Position numbers and translations under genes: made by a program
Part shown: positions 8,667 to 17,036 of the stretch, piece after piece
Numbering within the stretch: position 1 is the stretch's first letter
Layout: the number at the start of each line of letters is the position of its first letter
The notes under the pieces: generated by a model
What the model saw: the letters and a program-made list of their open reading frames with translations, nothing else
What the model was told of the DNA's origin: nothing
The model's database searches: none
Source of the DNA: JAWWPY01 sp964412845
GTDB lineage: Bacteria; Actinomycetota; Actinomycetes; Streptosporangiales; Streptosporangiaceae
Direction: 5' to 3'
Assembly: GCA_964412845.1 (NCBI GenBank)
Contig: CAYPQM010000056.1
Location: 1 to 36,799 of the forward strand
DNA: 36,799 bases

Positions 8667-9200
8667 TTACTTCCCTTTGCACGACTGGAGGAGGTGTGTG
8701 TCGGCCAGGATGAGATCGACGGTCTGCTGCAGGGCGCTCGTTTCCGGGATGATGCGCTCGCTCACGTGGGCAAGAAGGTCTCGTCGCCGGTACCAGGCGC
8801 GCATATCGCCGGCCCCGAACTCCGCGGCTTGCGGGCGTGTTGCATGGCGGCGCACTGTCTCGTCCATGGACACGTCCAGGTAATAGAAGCGGGACAGGCC
8901 GAGATGGTCGCTCTGGAGCCCGGCCAGCATCTGCTCGTACCGGTCCGCGTACAGGATGCCGTCGAGGACGGCATGGTAGCCATGGTCCAGTGAGTAGCGG
9001 GTTACCTGATCCAGCAGCCCGATGTTCACCGCGCCTGGCTCGTCCCGCTCTTTGAGGATGATGCGGCGGACAAGGTCCTGCGACACCCACGCGACACCGC
9101 GCCCGCAGGCTTCGCGCAGCGCCTTCGCCACCGTGCTCTTACCGGAGCCAGAGTTTCCCCGCAGGACGACAAGCCGTGTCTGATCTGACCCGACGGGCAT
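8667..9200 (-). CDS. Small P-loop kinase (zeta-toxin/CPT-like AAA family)
   Basis: A 177-residue nucleotide kinase-fold protein. A Walker A (RGNSGSGKST) follows the first strand (RLVVLRG); then come WVSQDLVRRIIL, an acceptor-side segment VLDGILYADRYEQML, and a lid-like stretch RRHATRPQAAEFGAGDMRAWY. The size and layout fit the ATP-dependent kinases related to chloramphenicol phosphotransferase and zeta toxin; the substrate cannot be read from sequence. I chose ATG 9200 because AGGA lies 8 bases upstream; GTG 9236 is an in-frame alternative adding 12 residues. It follows the flavin reductase on the same strand with a short gap, so cotranscription is possible. I see no antitoxin-like gene beside it. 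Confidence 0.78.
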   Translation of the reverse strand: MPVGSDQTRLVVLRGNSGSGKSTVAKALREACGRGVAWVSQDLVRRIILKERDEPGAVNIGLLDQVTRYSLDHGYHAVLDGILYADRYEQMLAGLQSDHLGLSRFYYLDVSMDETVRRHATRPQAAEFGAGDMRAWYRRRDLLAHVSERIIPETSALQQTVDLILADTHLLQSCKGK

Positions 9201-9256
9201 GAGGGAGATCCTAGGGGCATCCGTGGCCAGGCCCACCGATCATCCAGCGTGCCGCG

Positions 9257-10618
9257 TCAGCGGAGGTCGCGCAGGGCCGCTTCGATGGCGCGGTGGAACG
9301 TGGGGTAGGCGTAGATCATCTCGCGGAGCCGCTGTACTGGGACCCGCGCGTGCACGGCGACGCTGAGCGCGCCGAGAACCTCGCCACCCCACGGGCCGGC
9401 CGAGGTGGCGCCGGCCAGGATCCCTCGGTCGGCATCCTCGACCAGCTTGATGAAGCCGTCGTTGCCCGCCTTGTGGATCCAGCCCCGGGTGGACTTCGGG
9501 ATCGGGGTCACGGCCACCCGCACCGCCAGGCCCAGCTCCCGGGCCTGGGCCTCGGTCAGGCCGACCGCGCCGATCTCCGGGTCGGTGAAGGTCACCCGCG
9601 GCACCGCGTGGTACTCGGCGGGCGCGACCTCCTGGCCGAGGATTTCGCCGACCACGATGTTCGCCTGGTACATCGACATGTGCGTGAACGCGCCCTTGCC
9701 GGTGATGTCGCCAACCGCCCACACCCCGGGCGCCACCCGCAGGTGGTCATCGACCGGGATGGCATGGGCCTGCTCGTCCACGCCAATCGCGCCGACCCCG
9801 ACCGACGCGAGGTTCGTGCGCCGCCCGGTGGCGACCAGTAGTTCATCACCGGTCACCTGCGCGCCGTTCGCGAGGGTCAGCATGAAGCCGGCATCGCCGT
9901 AGCTCACTTCCGCCGCTGCGGCGCCGGTGCGCACGTCGATCCCCTCGTGGCGGAACACCTCGCCGATGAGCGCCCCGGCCTCGGGCTCCTCCAGGGCGAT
10001 CAGGTGATCGGCGCCTTCGACCACGGTGACCCTGGCCCCGAAACGGGCGAAGACCTGGGAAAGCTCGGCGCCAATAGCCCCGCCGCCGAGCACCAGGAGC
10101 GACGCCGGCACCTGGGTCGCCTCGATCGCCTCGTGGTTCGTCCAGAAGGGGGTGCCCGCCAGCCCGGGAATGGGCGGTATAGCTGGTTCCGTTCCACTGT
10201 TGATGACGATCCCGCGCCGTGCGCGCAACGTCTGGTCACCGACGGTGACCTCCCCGGGGGCGGTAATGGTGCCGTGGCCGCGGAAAAACATGCCTCCCTT
10301 GCCGGTGAACCGGTCCACGGCCACCTTGTCATCCCAGTCGTCAGTGGCCTCGGCGCGGATCCGGCTGGCCACCGGTGCCCAGTCGGGATCCACCTGGGAA
10401 CTGCCCGCCATGCCGGGGATCCGCCGGCCTTCAGCCAGCAGGTCCGCGGCCCGGATCATCATCTTGGACGGCACGCACCCCCAGTACGGGCATTCCCCGC
10501 CGACCAGCCTGGCCTCCACGCCGGCTACCGACAGGCCCGCTTCGGCGAGGCGCTCGGCGACATCCTCCCCACCGGGGCCCATGCCGATGACGACGACGTC
10601 CACCTCATGCTCGGTCAT
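9257..10618 (-). CDS. Flavin-dependent pyridine nucleotide-disulfide oxidoreductase
   Basis: A 453-residue class I reductase related to dihydrolipoamide dehydrogenase and mercuric reductase. It has FAD-binding VIGMGPGGEDVAE near residue 10, the redox pair Cys43/Cys48 in GGECPYWGCVPSK, an NAD(P) Rossmann motif LVLGGGAIGAELSQ near 176, and the second FAD motif GVWAVGDITG. The C-terminal interface motif is AYPTFHRAIE: Tyr replaces the His of the usual HPT, so classical lipoamide or glutathione chemistry is doubtful. Related actinobacterial proteins are annotated as quinone or general disulfide reductases. It is divergent from egtA (120 bases apart), a suggestive neighbour for a thiol redox enzyme, but I see no direct link. 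Confidence 0.88.
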   Translation of the reverse strand: MTEHEVDVVVIGMGPGGEDVAERLAEAGLSVAGVEARLVGGECPYWGCVPSKMMIRAADLLAEGRRIPGMAGSSQVDPDWAPVASRIRAEATDDWDDKVAVDRFTGKGGMFFRGHGTITAPGEVTVGDQTLRARRGIVINSGTEPAIPPIPGLAGTPFWTNHEAIEATQVPASLLVLGGGAIGAELSQVFARFGARVTVVEGADHLIALEEPEAGALIGEVFRHEGIDVRTGAAAAEVSYGDAGFMLTLANGAQVTGDELLVATGRRTNLASVGVGAIGVDEQAHAIPVDDHLRVAPGVWAVGDITGKGAFTHMSMYQANIVVGEILGQEVAPAEYHAVPRVTFTDPEIGAVGLTEAQARELGLAVRVAVTPIPKSTRGWIHKAGNDGFIKLVEDADRGILAGATSAGPWGGEVLGALSVAVHARVPVQRLREMIYAYPTFHRAIEAALRDLR

Positions 10619-10738
10619 CCGGCCTCCAGGGCTGCATCGCGGGGCGGTCTCAGGGTATGACAGGCCGAAATGTCAGAGCCGCCAAGTAGGTTCACTACGG
10701 CATGCCAGCCGGAATCCCGACATGGATGGGGCGATGTC

Positions 10739-12154
10739 ATGAGCTACAGCCGAGACAGCGTTGCCTACGCACCTGGCCCTCCGCTTACTGAGCGTGACGC
10801 CGAGGAGCAGGCCCAGGGTATCTGCTTCAAGACTGGGCCGCCCGGCCGGCTGGGGGTCGAACTCGAATGGCTGGTCAAGGACGGGCGCGACCCCGCCTTG
10901 CACGTTGACCAGCACCGAGTCACCGAGGCGCTGGCCCGCCTGGCCACGCCCGGAGCATTGCCCGGCGAAAGCCTACTGACCACTGAGCCCGGCGGCCAGG
11001 TGGAGCTGAGTTCCGCTCCCGCGCCAGGCCTGAGCGGCTGTGTCAGCGCCGTCTCCGACGATCTCGCCGCCCTGCGGGCCGCCCTCCGGCAGGCCGGCCT
11101 GCGGCTGGCCGGCCAGGGCATGGACCCGATCCGGCCGCCCCGCCGCGTGCTGGACCAGCCGCGGTACCTGGCCATGGAGCAGTTCTTCGACCGGGGCGGG
11201 CCGTGGGGCCGGATCATGATGTGCAGCACCGCCTCGGTGCAAGTCAGCGTGGATGCCGGCGAGGAAGGGCCAGGCCCCGCGGGGTTCCGCTGGCGCTGGC
11301 GCCTGCTGCACGCGGTCGGGCCCGTGCTGGTGGCCGCGTTCGCCAACTCACCGCTCCGGCTGGGCCACCCGACCGGCTGGAAATCCACCCGCCAGGCCAC
11401 CTGGAGCCGGCTGGACCCCAGCCGGACCCGCGCTCCCGCAGATGCGGAGCCATCGACCGGCGGGGCCACCGGTAACGGATGGCCCGAGCACACGGATCCC
11501 CGTGCGGCGTGGGTGGCCTACGCGCTTGACGCCCAGGTCATGTGCGTCCGGCAGCCCGGTGCGCTGTGCTGGGACGCGCCGTCCGGGCTGACCTTCCGGG
11601 ACTGGCTGCGCGGGGCGGGGGACCGGCGGCCGACCGCGGACGACCTGACCTACCACCTGTCCACACTGTTCCCGCCCGTGCGGCCGCAGGGCCACCTGGA
11701 ACTCAGGATGATCGACGCTCAGCCCGGTGACGGCTGGATCGTGCCGACAGCGGTGGTGTCCGCCCTGGTCGACGACCCCATCGCGGCGCAGGCCGCGATG
11801 GCTGCCGCGATGGATCTCTGGCCGGGGAGCCGGCCTGGCACCGGGTCCTGGCCCGGCCGGGCGAGTTCTCCGTCCCGCAACGGGACAGAGAGCTTGTGGC
11901 AGCGGGCGGCCCGCCTCGGCCCCGCGGATGCCAGCCTCGCCCGGGCCAGCCGCGGCTGTTTCGAGGCGGCGCTGGCCGCGCTCGGCCGCCGCGGCGCGCC
12001 GCGGCCCGTGCGGGACGCGGTCAGTGCCTACGCGGAACGCTACGTGCTGCGGGACCGATGTCCGGCCGACGACCGGCTGGACGAAGCGCGCGCCGCGGCC
12101 GACCACGCAGACCGTCACCATGAACCCGATATGTCGCTGGAGGGCCAGCCATGA
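10739..12154 (+). CDS. egtA: Ergothioneine biosynthesis glutamate-cysteine ligase EgtA
   Basis: A 471-residue GCS2-type ligase that joins glutamate and cysteine to gamma-glutamylcysteine, the sulfur donor for EgtB. Visible features are the N-terminal GICFKTGPPGRLGVELEWLV, the nucleotide-site strand LLTTEPGGQVELSSAP, PPRRVLDQPRYLAMEQFFD, and FANSPLRLGHPTGWKSTRQATW. I chose ATG 10739, which puts the GICFKTGPP block near residue 27 as in relatives; an in-frame ATG at 10670 adds 23 unlikely residues. It is first gene of the egt operon and overlaps egtB by 4 bases (ATGA). The C-terminal ~100 residues are Arg/Ala/Gly-rich and variable. Confidence 0.93.
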   Translation: MSYSRDSVAYAPGPPLTERDAEEQAQGICFKTGPPGRLGVELEWLVKDGRDPALHVDQHRVTEALARLATPGALPGESLLTTEPGGQVELSSAPAPGLSGCVSAVSDDLAALRAALRQAGLRLAGQGMDPIRPPRRVLDQPRYLAMEQFFDRGGPWGRIMMCSTASVQVSVDAGEEGPGPAGFRWRWRLLHAVGPVLVAAFANSPLRLGHPTGWKSTRQATWSRLDPSRTRAPADAEPSTGGATGNGWPEHTDPRAAWVAYALDAQVMCVRQPGALCWDAPSGLTFRDWLRGAGDRRPTADDLTYHLSTLFPPVRPQGHLELRMIDAQPGDGWIVPTAVVSALVDDPIAAQAAMAAAMDLWPGSRPGTGSWPGRASSPSRNGTESLWQRAARLGPADASLARASRGCFEAALAALGRRGAPRPVRDAVSAYAERYVLRDRCPADDRLDEARAAADHADRHHEPDMSLEGQP

Positions 12155-13530
12155 CACCGACACCCGGTGCAAGCGCCGCGGAGCAGCAGCGCGGCAGCGC
12201 CGATGATCCGGACGCGCTGCGCGAGACGATCGCCGGCAGCCTGCTGACCGCGCGGGAGCGGACCCGCCTGCTGACCGACTGCCTGGACGACGACGACCTG
12301 GTACGCCAGCATTCGCCGCTGATGTCGCCGCTGGTCTGGGACTTGGCGCACATCGCCAACCAGGAGGAGCTGTGGCTGCTGCGCGCTGTGGGGGGCCGGG
12401 AGGCGATGCGCCCGGACATCGACCCGCTCTACGACGCCTTCGAGCATCCCCGGTCCGAGCGCCCCACCCTGCCCCTGCTGCCGCCGGGCGAGGCGAGGGC
12501 CTATGCCAGGGAGGTCCGGGGCCGGGTACTCGACCTGCTGGAGGGGGCCAAGTTCGCCGGGACCCCGCTGGTCACCGACGGGTTCGCGTTCGGCATGGTC
12601 ACGCAGCACGAGCAGCAGCACGACGAGACCATGCTCATCACGCATCAGCTCCGCAAGGGTGCGCCGGCGCTGTCCGCTCCGCCGCCCGGGCCGCCGCCGC
12701 CGGATGCGATCAGCCTGCCTGCCGAAGTGCTCGTCCCCGGCGGCCCGTTCACCATGGGCACCTCCGCCGAGCCGTGGGCGCTGGACAACGAGCGGCCCGC
12801 GCACACTGTGCATGTCCCATCGTTCTACCTGGACACCACCCCGGTCAGCAACGCCGCGTACCAGGCGTTCATCGCGGCCGGCGGGTACGACGATCCGCGG
12901 TGGTGGAGCGAGGCCGGGTGGGCCCACCGGCAGCGGGCCGGCCTGCGCGCCCCGATGACCTGGCGCCGCGAGGGAAACAGCTGGCTGCGGACCAGATTCG
13001 GGGTGACCGAGCCGGTTCCGCCGGCCGAGCCGGTCCTGCATGTGTGCTGGTATGAGGCGGACGCGTACGCCCGCTGGGCGGGCCGCCGCCTGCCTACCGA
13101 GGCCGAATGGGAGAAGGCAGCCAGATTCGACCCGGCCAGCGGGCGGTCCCGCCGGTTCCCCTGGGGTGACGCCGACCCGTCACCCCGGCTGGCCAACCTG
13201 GGCCAGCGCCACCTCCAGCCGGCCCCGGTCGGCAGCTACCCGGATGGCGCGGCGCCCTGTGGTGCCCGCCAGCTGGTCGGGGACGTCTGGGAGTGGGTAT
13301 CCAGCGATTTCCTGCCTTACCCCGGGTTCCGCGCCTGGCCCTACCGGGAGTACTCGGAGGTGTTCTTCGGCAGCGAGTACAAGATGCTGCGCGGCGGCTC
13401 GTTCGCGGTGGGCTCGGTGGCCTGCCGGAGCACGTTCCGCAACTGGGACTACCCGGTGCGGAGGCAGATCTTCGCCGGCTTCCGTACCGCCCGCGACGCG
13501 GCGCCCGCCGCGGCCGGCGGGACAGCGTGA
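12151..13530 (+). CDS. egtB: Hercynylcysteine sulfoxide synthase EgtB
   Basis: A 459-residue non-heme iron enzyme that uses O2 to couple hercynine to gamma-glutamylcysteine. The N-terminal DinB-like domain carries the likely iron ligands: His67 (WDLAHIANQEE) and the pair His153/His157 in QHEQQHDE. The C-terminal FGE-sulfatase domain begins at VLVPGGPFTMGTS and continues with RLPTEAEWEKAARFD, GDVWEWVSSDF and KMLRGGSFAVGSVACRSTFRNW. It is full length. It overlaps egtA by 4 bases and precedes egtC by 9 bases, so translational coupling is likely. Confidence 0.95.
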   Translation: MTPTPGASAAEQQRGSADDPDALRETIAGSLLTARERTRLLTDCLDDDDLVRQHSPLMSPLVWDLAHIANQEELWLLRAVGGREAMRPDIDPLYDAFEHPRSERPTLPLLPPGEARAYAREVRGRVLDLLEGAKFAGTPLVTDGFAFGMVTQHEQQHDETMLITHQLRKGAPALSAPPPGPPPPDAISLPAEVLVPGGPFTMGTSAEPWALDNERPAHTVHVPSFYLDTTPVSNAAYQAFIAAGGYDDPRWWSEAGWAHRQRAGLRAPMTWRREGNSWLRTRFGVTEPVPPAEPVLHVCWYEADAYARWAGRRLPTEAEWEKAARFDPASGRSRRFPWGDADPSPRLANLGQRHLQPAPVGSYPDGAAPCGARQLVGDVWEWVSSDFLPYPGFRAWPYREYSEVFFGSEYKMLRGGSFAVGSVACRSTFRNWDYPVRRQIFAGFRTARDAAPAAAGGTA

Positions 13531-13539
13531 GGGGGAATC

Positions 13540-14334
13540 ATGTGCCGGCACCTGGCTTATCTCGGACCGCCTGTCACCCTCCGGGAGGTGATCTGCGACC
13601 CGCCCTACGGGCTGATGCAGCAAGCCTGGGCACCCCGCCGGCAGCGCTACGGCACCGTGAACGCCGACGGGTTCGGCGTGGGCTGGTACGCGGACGGAGA
13701 CCCGGACCCGGCACGTTACCGGCGTGCGCGGCCGCTGTGGGCCGACCCGTCTTTCGCCGACCTGGCCCGGGTGACCAGGACCCGCGCGCTGCTCGCCGCG
13801 GCCCGTTCGGCCACCGATGGCACCGACCTGGGCGAGACGGCCGCTGCGCCGTACCGCAGCGGCCGGTGGCTGTTCAGCCACAACGGCGTCCTTAACGGAT
13901 GGCCGGACGCTACTGCCGGCCTCGCCGCGACGCTGCCCGCGGCGCGGCTCCTCGCCTTGGAGGCACGCTGCGATTCGGCCCTGGCGTGGGCCCTGGTGCT
14001 GCGGCAACTGGACGAAGGGCGGCCGCCGGCCGACGCGCTGGCCGCCACGGTGGCGGACCTTGATTACCACGGGGTGACCGGGCGGTTCAATTTCCTGCTC
14101 ACCGACGGCGAGGTCATCGCGGCCACGGCGGCGGGCGACACCCTGTCCTACAGCGTGGCGCCAGGCCGGACGGTGATTGCCTCCGAACCCGACGATGACG
14201 GGCACGACTGGACCGATGTGCCGGGAAGGTCCGTGCTGATGGCCACCGCGGGAGCCGTTGATGTGCGCCCGCTGGCGGTCCCCTGGGACTGGCAACCTCG
14301 CCCGGTCCCAGACGACGGAAGGATTCTGCACTGA
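13540..14334 (+). CDS. egtC: Gamma-glutamyl-hercynylcysteine sulfoxide hydrolase EgtC
   Basis: A 264-residue class II glutamine amidotransferase-type (Ntn) hydrolase. It removes the glutamyl group from the EgtB product. The N-terminal nucleophile is Cys2 (MCRHLAYLG), exposed after Met removal. Further Ntn motifs are NADGFGVGWYADGD, RTRALLAAARSATDG and WLFSHNGVLNGW. An AGGGGG ribosome-binding site lies just after the egtB stop. Position in the operon between egtB and egtD matches the mycobacterial order. Confidence 0.94.
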   Translation: MCRHLAYLGPPVTLREVICDPPYGLMQQAWAPRRQRYGTVNADGFGVGWYADGDPDPARYRRARPLWADPSFADLARVTRTRALLAAARSATDGTDLGETAAAPYRSGRWLFSHNGVLNGWPDATAGLAATLPAARLLALEARCDSALAWALVLRQLDEGRPPADALAATVADLDYHGVTGRFNFLLTDGEVIAATAAGDTLSYSVAPGRTVIASEPDDDGHDWTDVPGRSVLMATAGAVDVRPLAVPWDWQPRPVPDDGRILH

Positions 14335-14350
14335 TGACGGAGCACTGCCG

Positions 14351-15322
14351 ATGACAGACATCACCGTCGAACGCTGGCTGCCCGACGGGTTCCTCGCCTC
14401 TGCGCTGCGCGCAGACGCGCTGGCCGGCCTGACCGCTAGGCCGAAGACACTGTCGCCCAAGTGGTTCTACGACGAGCGGGGCAGCGAGCTGTTCGAGAAG
14501 ATCACCTTGCTGCCCGAGTACTACCCGACCAGGGCGGAGCGAGCCATCCTGCACGCGGCGTCCGGCGAGATCGCGGCCGCGACTGGGGCCGCCGTGCTGG
14601 TCGAGCTGGGCTCCGGCTCGTCGGACAAGACGCGCCTGCTGCTGGACGCGCTGCGCGATGGCGGCACGCTGCGCCGCTACGTGCCGCTGGACGTGAGCGA
14701 ATCAGCCCTCATCGCGGCGGCCAACCGGCTGCTGGTGAGTTACCCGGGCCTGTCGGTGACGGCGGTGGTCTCTGATTTTGAGGAGCACCTGAACCTGCCG
14801 GCCGCCGACGGGGCCCGCCTGGTCGCGTTCCTGGGCAGCACGATCGGCAACCTGCTGCCCGCGGAGCGGGTGGCGTTCCTGGCCCGGCTGCGGTCCGGGC
14901 TGGGCCGGGGAGACGCCCTGCTGCTCGGCACCGACCTGGTGAAGGACCCCACCGTCCTGGTCGCCGCCTACGACGACCCGGCCGGGGTGACCGCCGCCTT
15001 CAACAAGAACGTGCTCGCTGTGCTCAACGCCGAGCTCGGCGCGAACTTCGACCGTGACGCGTTCGAGCACGTCGCGATCTGGGACGCCGGTGCGGAGTGG
15101 ATCGAGATGCGGCTGCGGTCAGTCCAGGACCAGCAGGTCACGCTGCCCGCTATCGGCCTGGCCGTGGATTTCGCGGCGGGCGAGGAGATGCGCACCGAAG
15201 TGTCGGCCAAGTTCCGCCGCAGTGGTGTCGAGGCGGAACTTGCCGTGGCCGGGTTCGCGATGCGCTCCTGGTGGACCGACGCGGACCGCCAGTTCGGCCT
15301 GTCGCTGTCCGTGCCTGTCTAG
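14351..15322 (+). CDS. egtD: L-histidine N-alpha-methyltransferase EgtD
   Basis: A 323-residue SAM-dependent methyltransferase (DUF2260/Methyltransf_33) that trimethylates histidine to hercynine, the first committed step. It shows LSPKWFYDERGSELFEKIT and LPEYYPTRAE, the SAM-binding VELGSGSSDKTRLLLDA, AFLGSTIGNLLP, and the C-terminal FRRSGVEAELAVAGF. I chose ATG 14351, 16 bases after egtC; the longer upstream frame overlaps egtC. The gene ends with TAG inside a convergent hairpin. No EgtE-like PLP lyase follows, so the last step must be encoded elsewhere or by another lyase. Confidence 0.94.
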   Translation: MTDITVERWLPDGFLASALRADALAGLTARPKTLSPKWFYDERGSELFEKITLLPEYYPTRAERAILHAASGEIAAATGAAVLVELGSGSSDKTRLLLDALRDGGTLRRYVPLDVSESALIAAANRLLVSYPGLSVTAVVSDFEEHLNLPAADGARLVAFLGSTIGNLLPAERVAFLARLRSGLGRGDALLLGTDLVKDPTVLVAAYDDPAGVTAAFNKNVLAVLNAELGANFDRDAFEHVAIWDAGAEWIEMRLRSVQDQQVTLPAIGLAVDFAAGEEMRTEVSAKFRRSGVEAELAVAGFAMRSWWTDADRQFGLSLSVPV

Positions 15323-15355
15323 GACTCCCGGAGTTTGGGCAGTTCCCGGGGAGTC
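15323..15355. terminator. Convergent hairpin between egtD and speD
   Basis: GACTCCC (15323-15329) pairs with GGGAGTC (15349-15355), extended by GG/CC across a one-base bulge. It starts at the last base-pair after the egtD stop and overlaps the speD stop codon, serving both strands. There is no U-run, as is common in high-GC actinomycetes. Confidence 0.55.
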
Positions 15356-15761
15356 AGCCGCGGCCGGCTTCGGTGCCGCGGGCCAGCTGGCGGACCGAGA
15401 CACCCTCCAGCCGCAGCAGGCGGACCAGCTCGCTGATGACCTTGGGACCGTCGATGTTCCCGCAGCTGAACAGGTCGATGGCGATCAGATTCTCTTCGGG
15501 CCAGGTATGGATGCTCAGGTGTGACTCGGCCAGGATGAGCACCAGGGTGATCGCGCCGTTGGGGAAGATGACGTGGCTGGCATCGAGCACGTTGCCCTGC
15601 CCGGCCTGGACAGCGGCCGTAGCGTGGGCGGTGAGCTCACTGATGTCGGCGACCGGGGAGAGCAGGGTGAGGGACGCGTCGAGCGCATGTAGCACCTTTG
15701 GCGGCGGAGCCTGCGGCGGCTGCGGCTCCGGGTGCGCGCTTGGTGCTCGGTTGCCCGGCAT
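15354..15761 (-). CDS. speD: S-adenosylmethionine decarboxylase proenzyme (SpeH type)
   Basis: A 135-residue prokaryotic class 1b AdoMet decarboxylase. The self-cleavage site is Glu79-Ser80 in LAESHLSIHTWPE; Ser80 would become the catalytic pyruvoyl group, with His85 and Cys100 (LFSCGNID) as expected catalytic residues. The product, decarboxylated AdoMet, is the aminopropyl donor for polyamine synthesis. The first ~20 residues are a Pro-rich extension (PEPQPPQAPPPK) not typical of the family. The gene is divergent from bpsA across 71 bases, and bpsA consumes its product, so the two form a functional pair. A TATCCT on the minus strand (15770-15775) just before the ATG could give a leaderless message. 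Confidence 0.92.
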   Translation of the reverse strand: MPGNRAPSAHPEPQPPQAPPPKVLHALDASLTLLSPVADISELTAHATAAVQAGQGNVLDASHVIFPNGAITLVLILAESHLSIHTWPEENLIAIDLFSCGNIDGPKVISELVRLLRLEGVSVRQLARGTEAGRG

Positions 15762-15779
15762 GATGTGGGAGGATACCGT
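15751..15779 (+). promoter_or_regulatory. Candidate bpsA promoter overlapping a minus-strand speD -10
   Basis: TTGCCC (15751-15756), a 17-base spacer and TACCGT (15774-15779) form a plausible promoter towards bpsA. The same bases read TATCCT on the minus strand (15770-15775), about 9 bases before the speD ATG, a fitting -10 for a leaderless speD transcript. The two divergent promoters would overlap. Assignment is from sequence alone. Confidence 0.35.
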
Positions 15780-15832
15780 ACTTGCCGCCAGCGGGACGGG
15801 CCCGGCCGCGGCGGCATGGAGAACCTGAGCGC

Positions 15833-16993
15833 ATGGACGCAGACGTCATTGTGACCGAGGTCGCCTCGGCGGTTGGCCTCGCCGAGGGGGAGTCAGGGGT
15901 CAGGGACGTCCTGCGGGTCATCGCCCGCAGTGAGCCGGTGGCCGCCCGTGACGTGAGCCGGGCCGCTGAGCTGCCGGTGCCGCTGGTCACCGCGGTGTGC
16001 AACGAGCTGCGCAAGCGCGGCGTGGTGGACCGGGGCCGGCCCGTGCGGCTGACCCCGGAGGGCCGCAGCGCCTTCGGCGCCGGCCTGGCCGACATCTCTG
16101 GGCAGTGTCCGCACTGCGCCGGCCGCGGCACGGTCATCCCCGAGGCGCTCGGGGCGCTGGTGACCGAGCTGGAGCGGTTGTCGGCGGCGGCGCCGCAGGC
16201 CAAGCCGGAGCTTGACCAGACCCATTGCACGGTGGCCACGAAGATTCACCGCGTGCTGCGCATGCACGATGCCGGGGCGCTGGACGGCAAGAGGATCATC
16301 GTCCTCGGGGATGACGACCTCACCTCGGTCGCGGTGGCCGCCTTCGCGGCCGCCACCGGCGGGGGAGCCCGGATCCGGAGGCTGGCCGTGGTGGATTCCG
16401 ACCCGGACGTGCTCGCCTTCATCGGCGCCCAGGTGGCCGGGACCGGCGTCGAGGTGGAACTCGCCGAGCATGACCTGCGCGCGCCCTTGCCACCTGGCCT
16501 GGTCGGCCAGTTCGACGTGGCCTGTACCGACCCGCCGTACACCGTGCCTGGCGCCGAGCTCTTCTTGTCCCGTGCGGTGTCCGCGCTCACCCCGGACGCG
16601 GGCCAGCACGTGTTCTTCTCGTTCGGGACCCGTCGGCCGGAGGAGACACTGCGCACCCAGGAACTGATCGCCGCCATGGGCCTGACCGTGCGGGCGCTGC
16701 TGCCCGGCTTCAACGAGTACCTGGGCGCGGGCATCCTGGGCGGCACCTCCCACCTGATGCACCTGCGGACCACGACGCTGACCGGGCCGGCCGTCACCGG
16801 TGACTACCCGGGCCCGCTCTACACGGCCGACACGCGGGCCGCGCCGACCAGGCCCTACCGGTGCGCCGGGTGCGCGGCGGTGCACACGGTCGGGCCGGGC
16901 GGATCATGGCCGCAGATCAGCGAGCTCAAGGCGGCCGGCTGCCCGGAGTGCGCAGGCACCGTGTTCCGGCCGATGGCCCGGGAGCGCCGGTGA
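15833..16993 (+). CDS. bpsA: Branched-chain polyamine synthase BpsA-like (DUF43)
   Basis: A 386-residue protein of the N4-bis(aminopropyl)spermidine synthase family. Domains in order: a winged-helix N-terminus (to ~85), a CPHCAGRG knuckle (Cys92/Cys95), and an aminopropyltransferase Rossmann domain with GDDDLTS (159-165) and DPPYT (233-237), the two acidic motifs of this family. The C-terminal zinc ribbon has CAGC and CPEC. Known members, studied in thermophilic archaea and bacteria, add aminopropyl groups from decarboxylated AdoMet to the internal nitrogen of spermidine. No spermidine synthase is in the window, so the acceptor is uncertain. I chose ATG 15833 with GGAG upstream. It heads an operon with a GNAT, FkbH-like, ACP and PPTase gene. 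The last codons lie in a 38-bp-offset duplication. Confidence 0.88.
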   Translation: MDADVIVTEVASAVGLAEGESGVRDVLRVIARSEPVAARDVSRAAELPVPLVTAVCNELRKRGVVDRGRPVRLTPEGRSAFGAGLADISGQCPHCAGRGTVIPEALGALVTELERLSAAAPQAKPELDQTHCTVATKIHRVLRMHDAGALDGKRIIVLGDDDLTSVAVAAFAAATGGGARIRRLAVVDSDPDVLAFIGAQVAGTGVEVELAEHDLRAPLPPGLVGQFDVACTDPPYTVPGAELFLSRAVSALTPDAGQHVFFSFGTRRPEETLRTQELIAAMGLTVRALLPGFNEYLGAGILGGTSHLMHLRTTTLTGPAVTGDYPGPLYTADTRAAPTRPYRCAGCAAVHTVGPGGSWPQISELKAAGCPECAGTVFRPMARERR

Positions 16994-17036
16994 CACCCGC
17001 GTACCGGCCGATGGCCCGGGAGCGCCGGTGACACCC
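16966..17036 (+). repeat. 33-bp direct repeat (38-bp offset) at the bpsA/GNAT junction
   Basis: The 33 bases 16966-16998 recur identically at 17004-17036, with 5 bases between. The first copy holds the bpsA 3' end, its TGA stop and an overlapping GTG (GTGA). The second copy holds the GTG that starts the GNAT gene. Because 38 is not a multiple of three, the first GTG now opens only a 13-codon stub in another frame. Confidence 0.95.
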
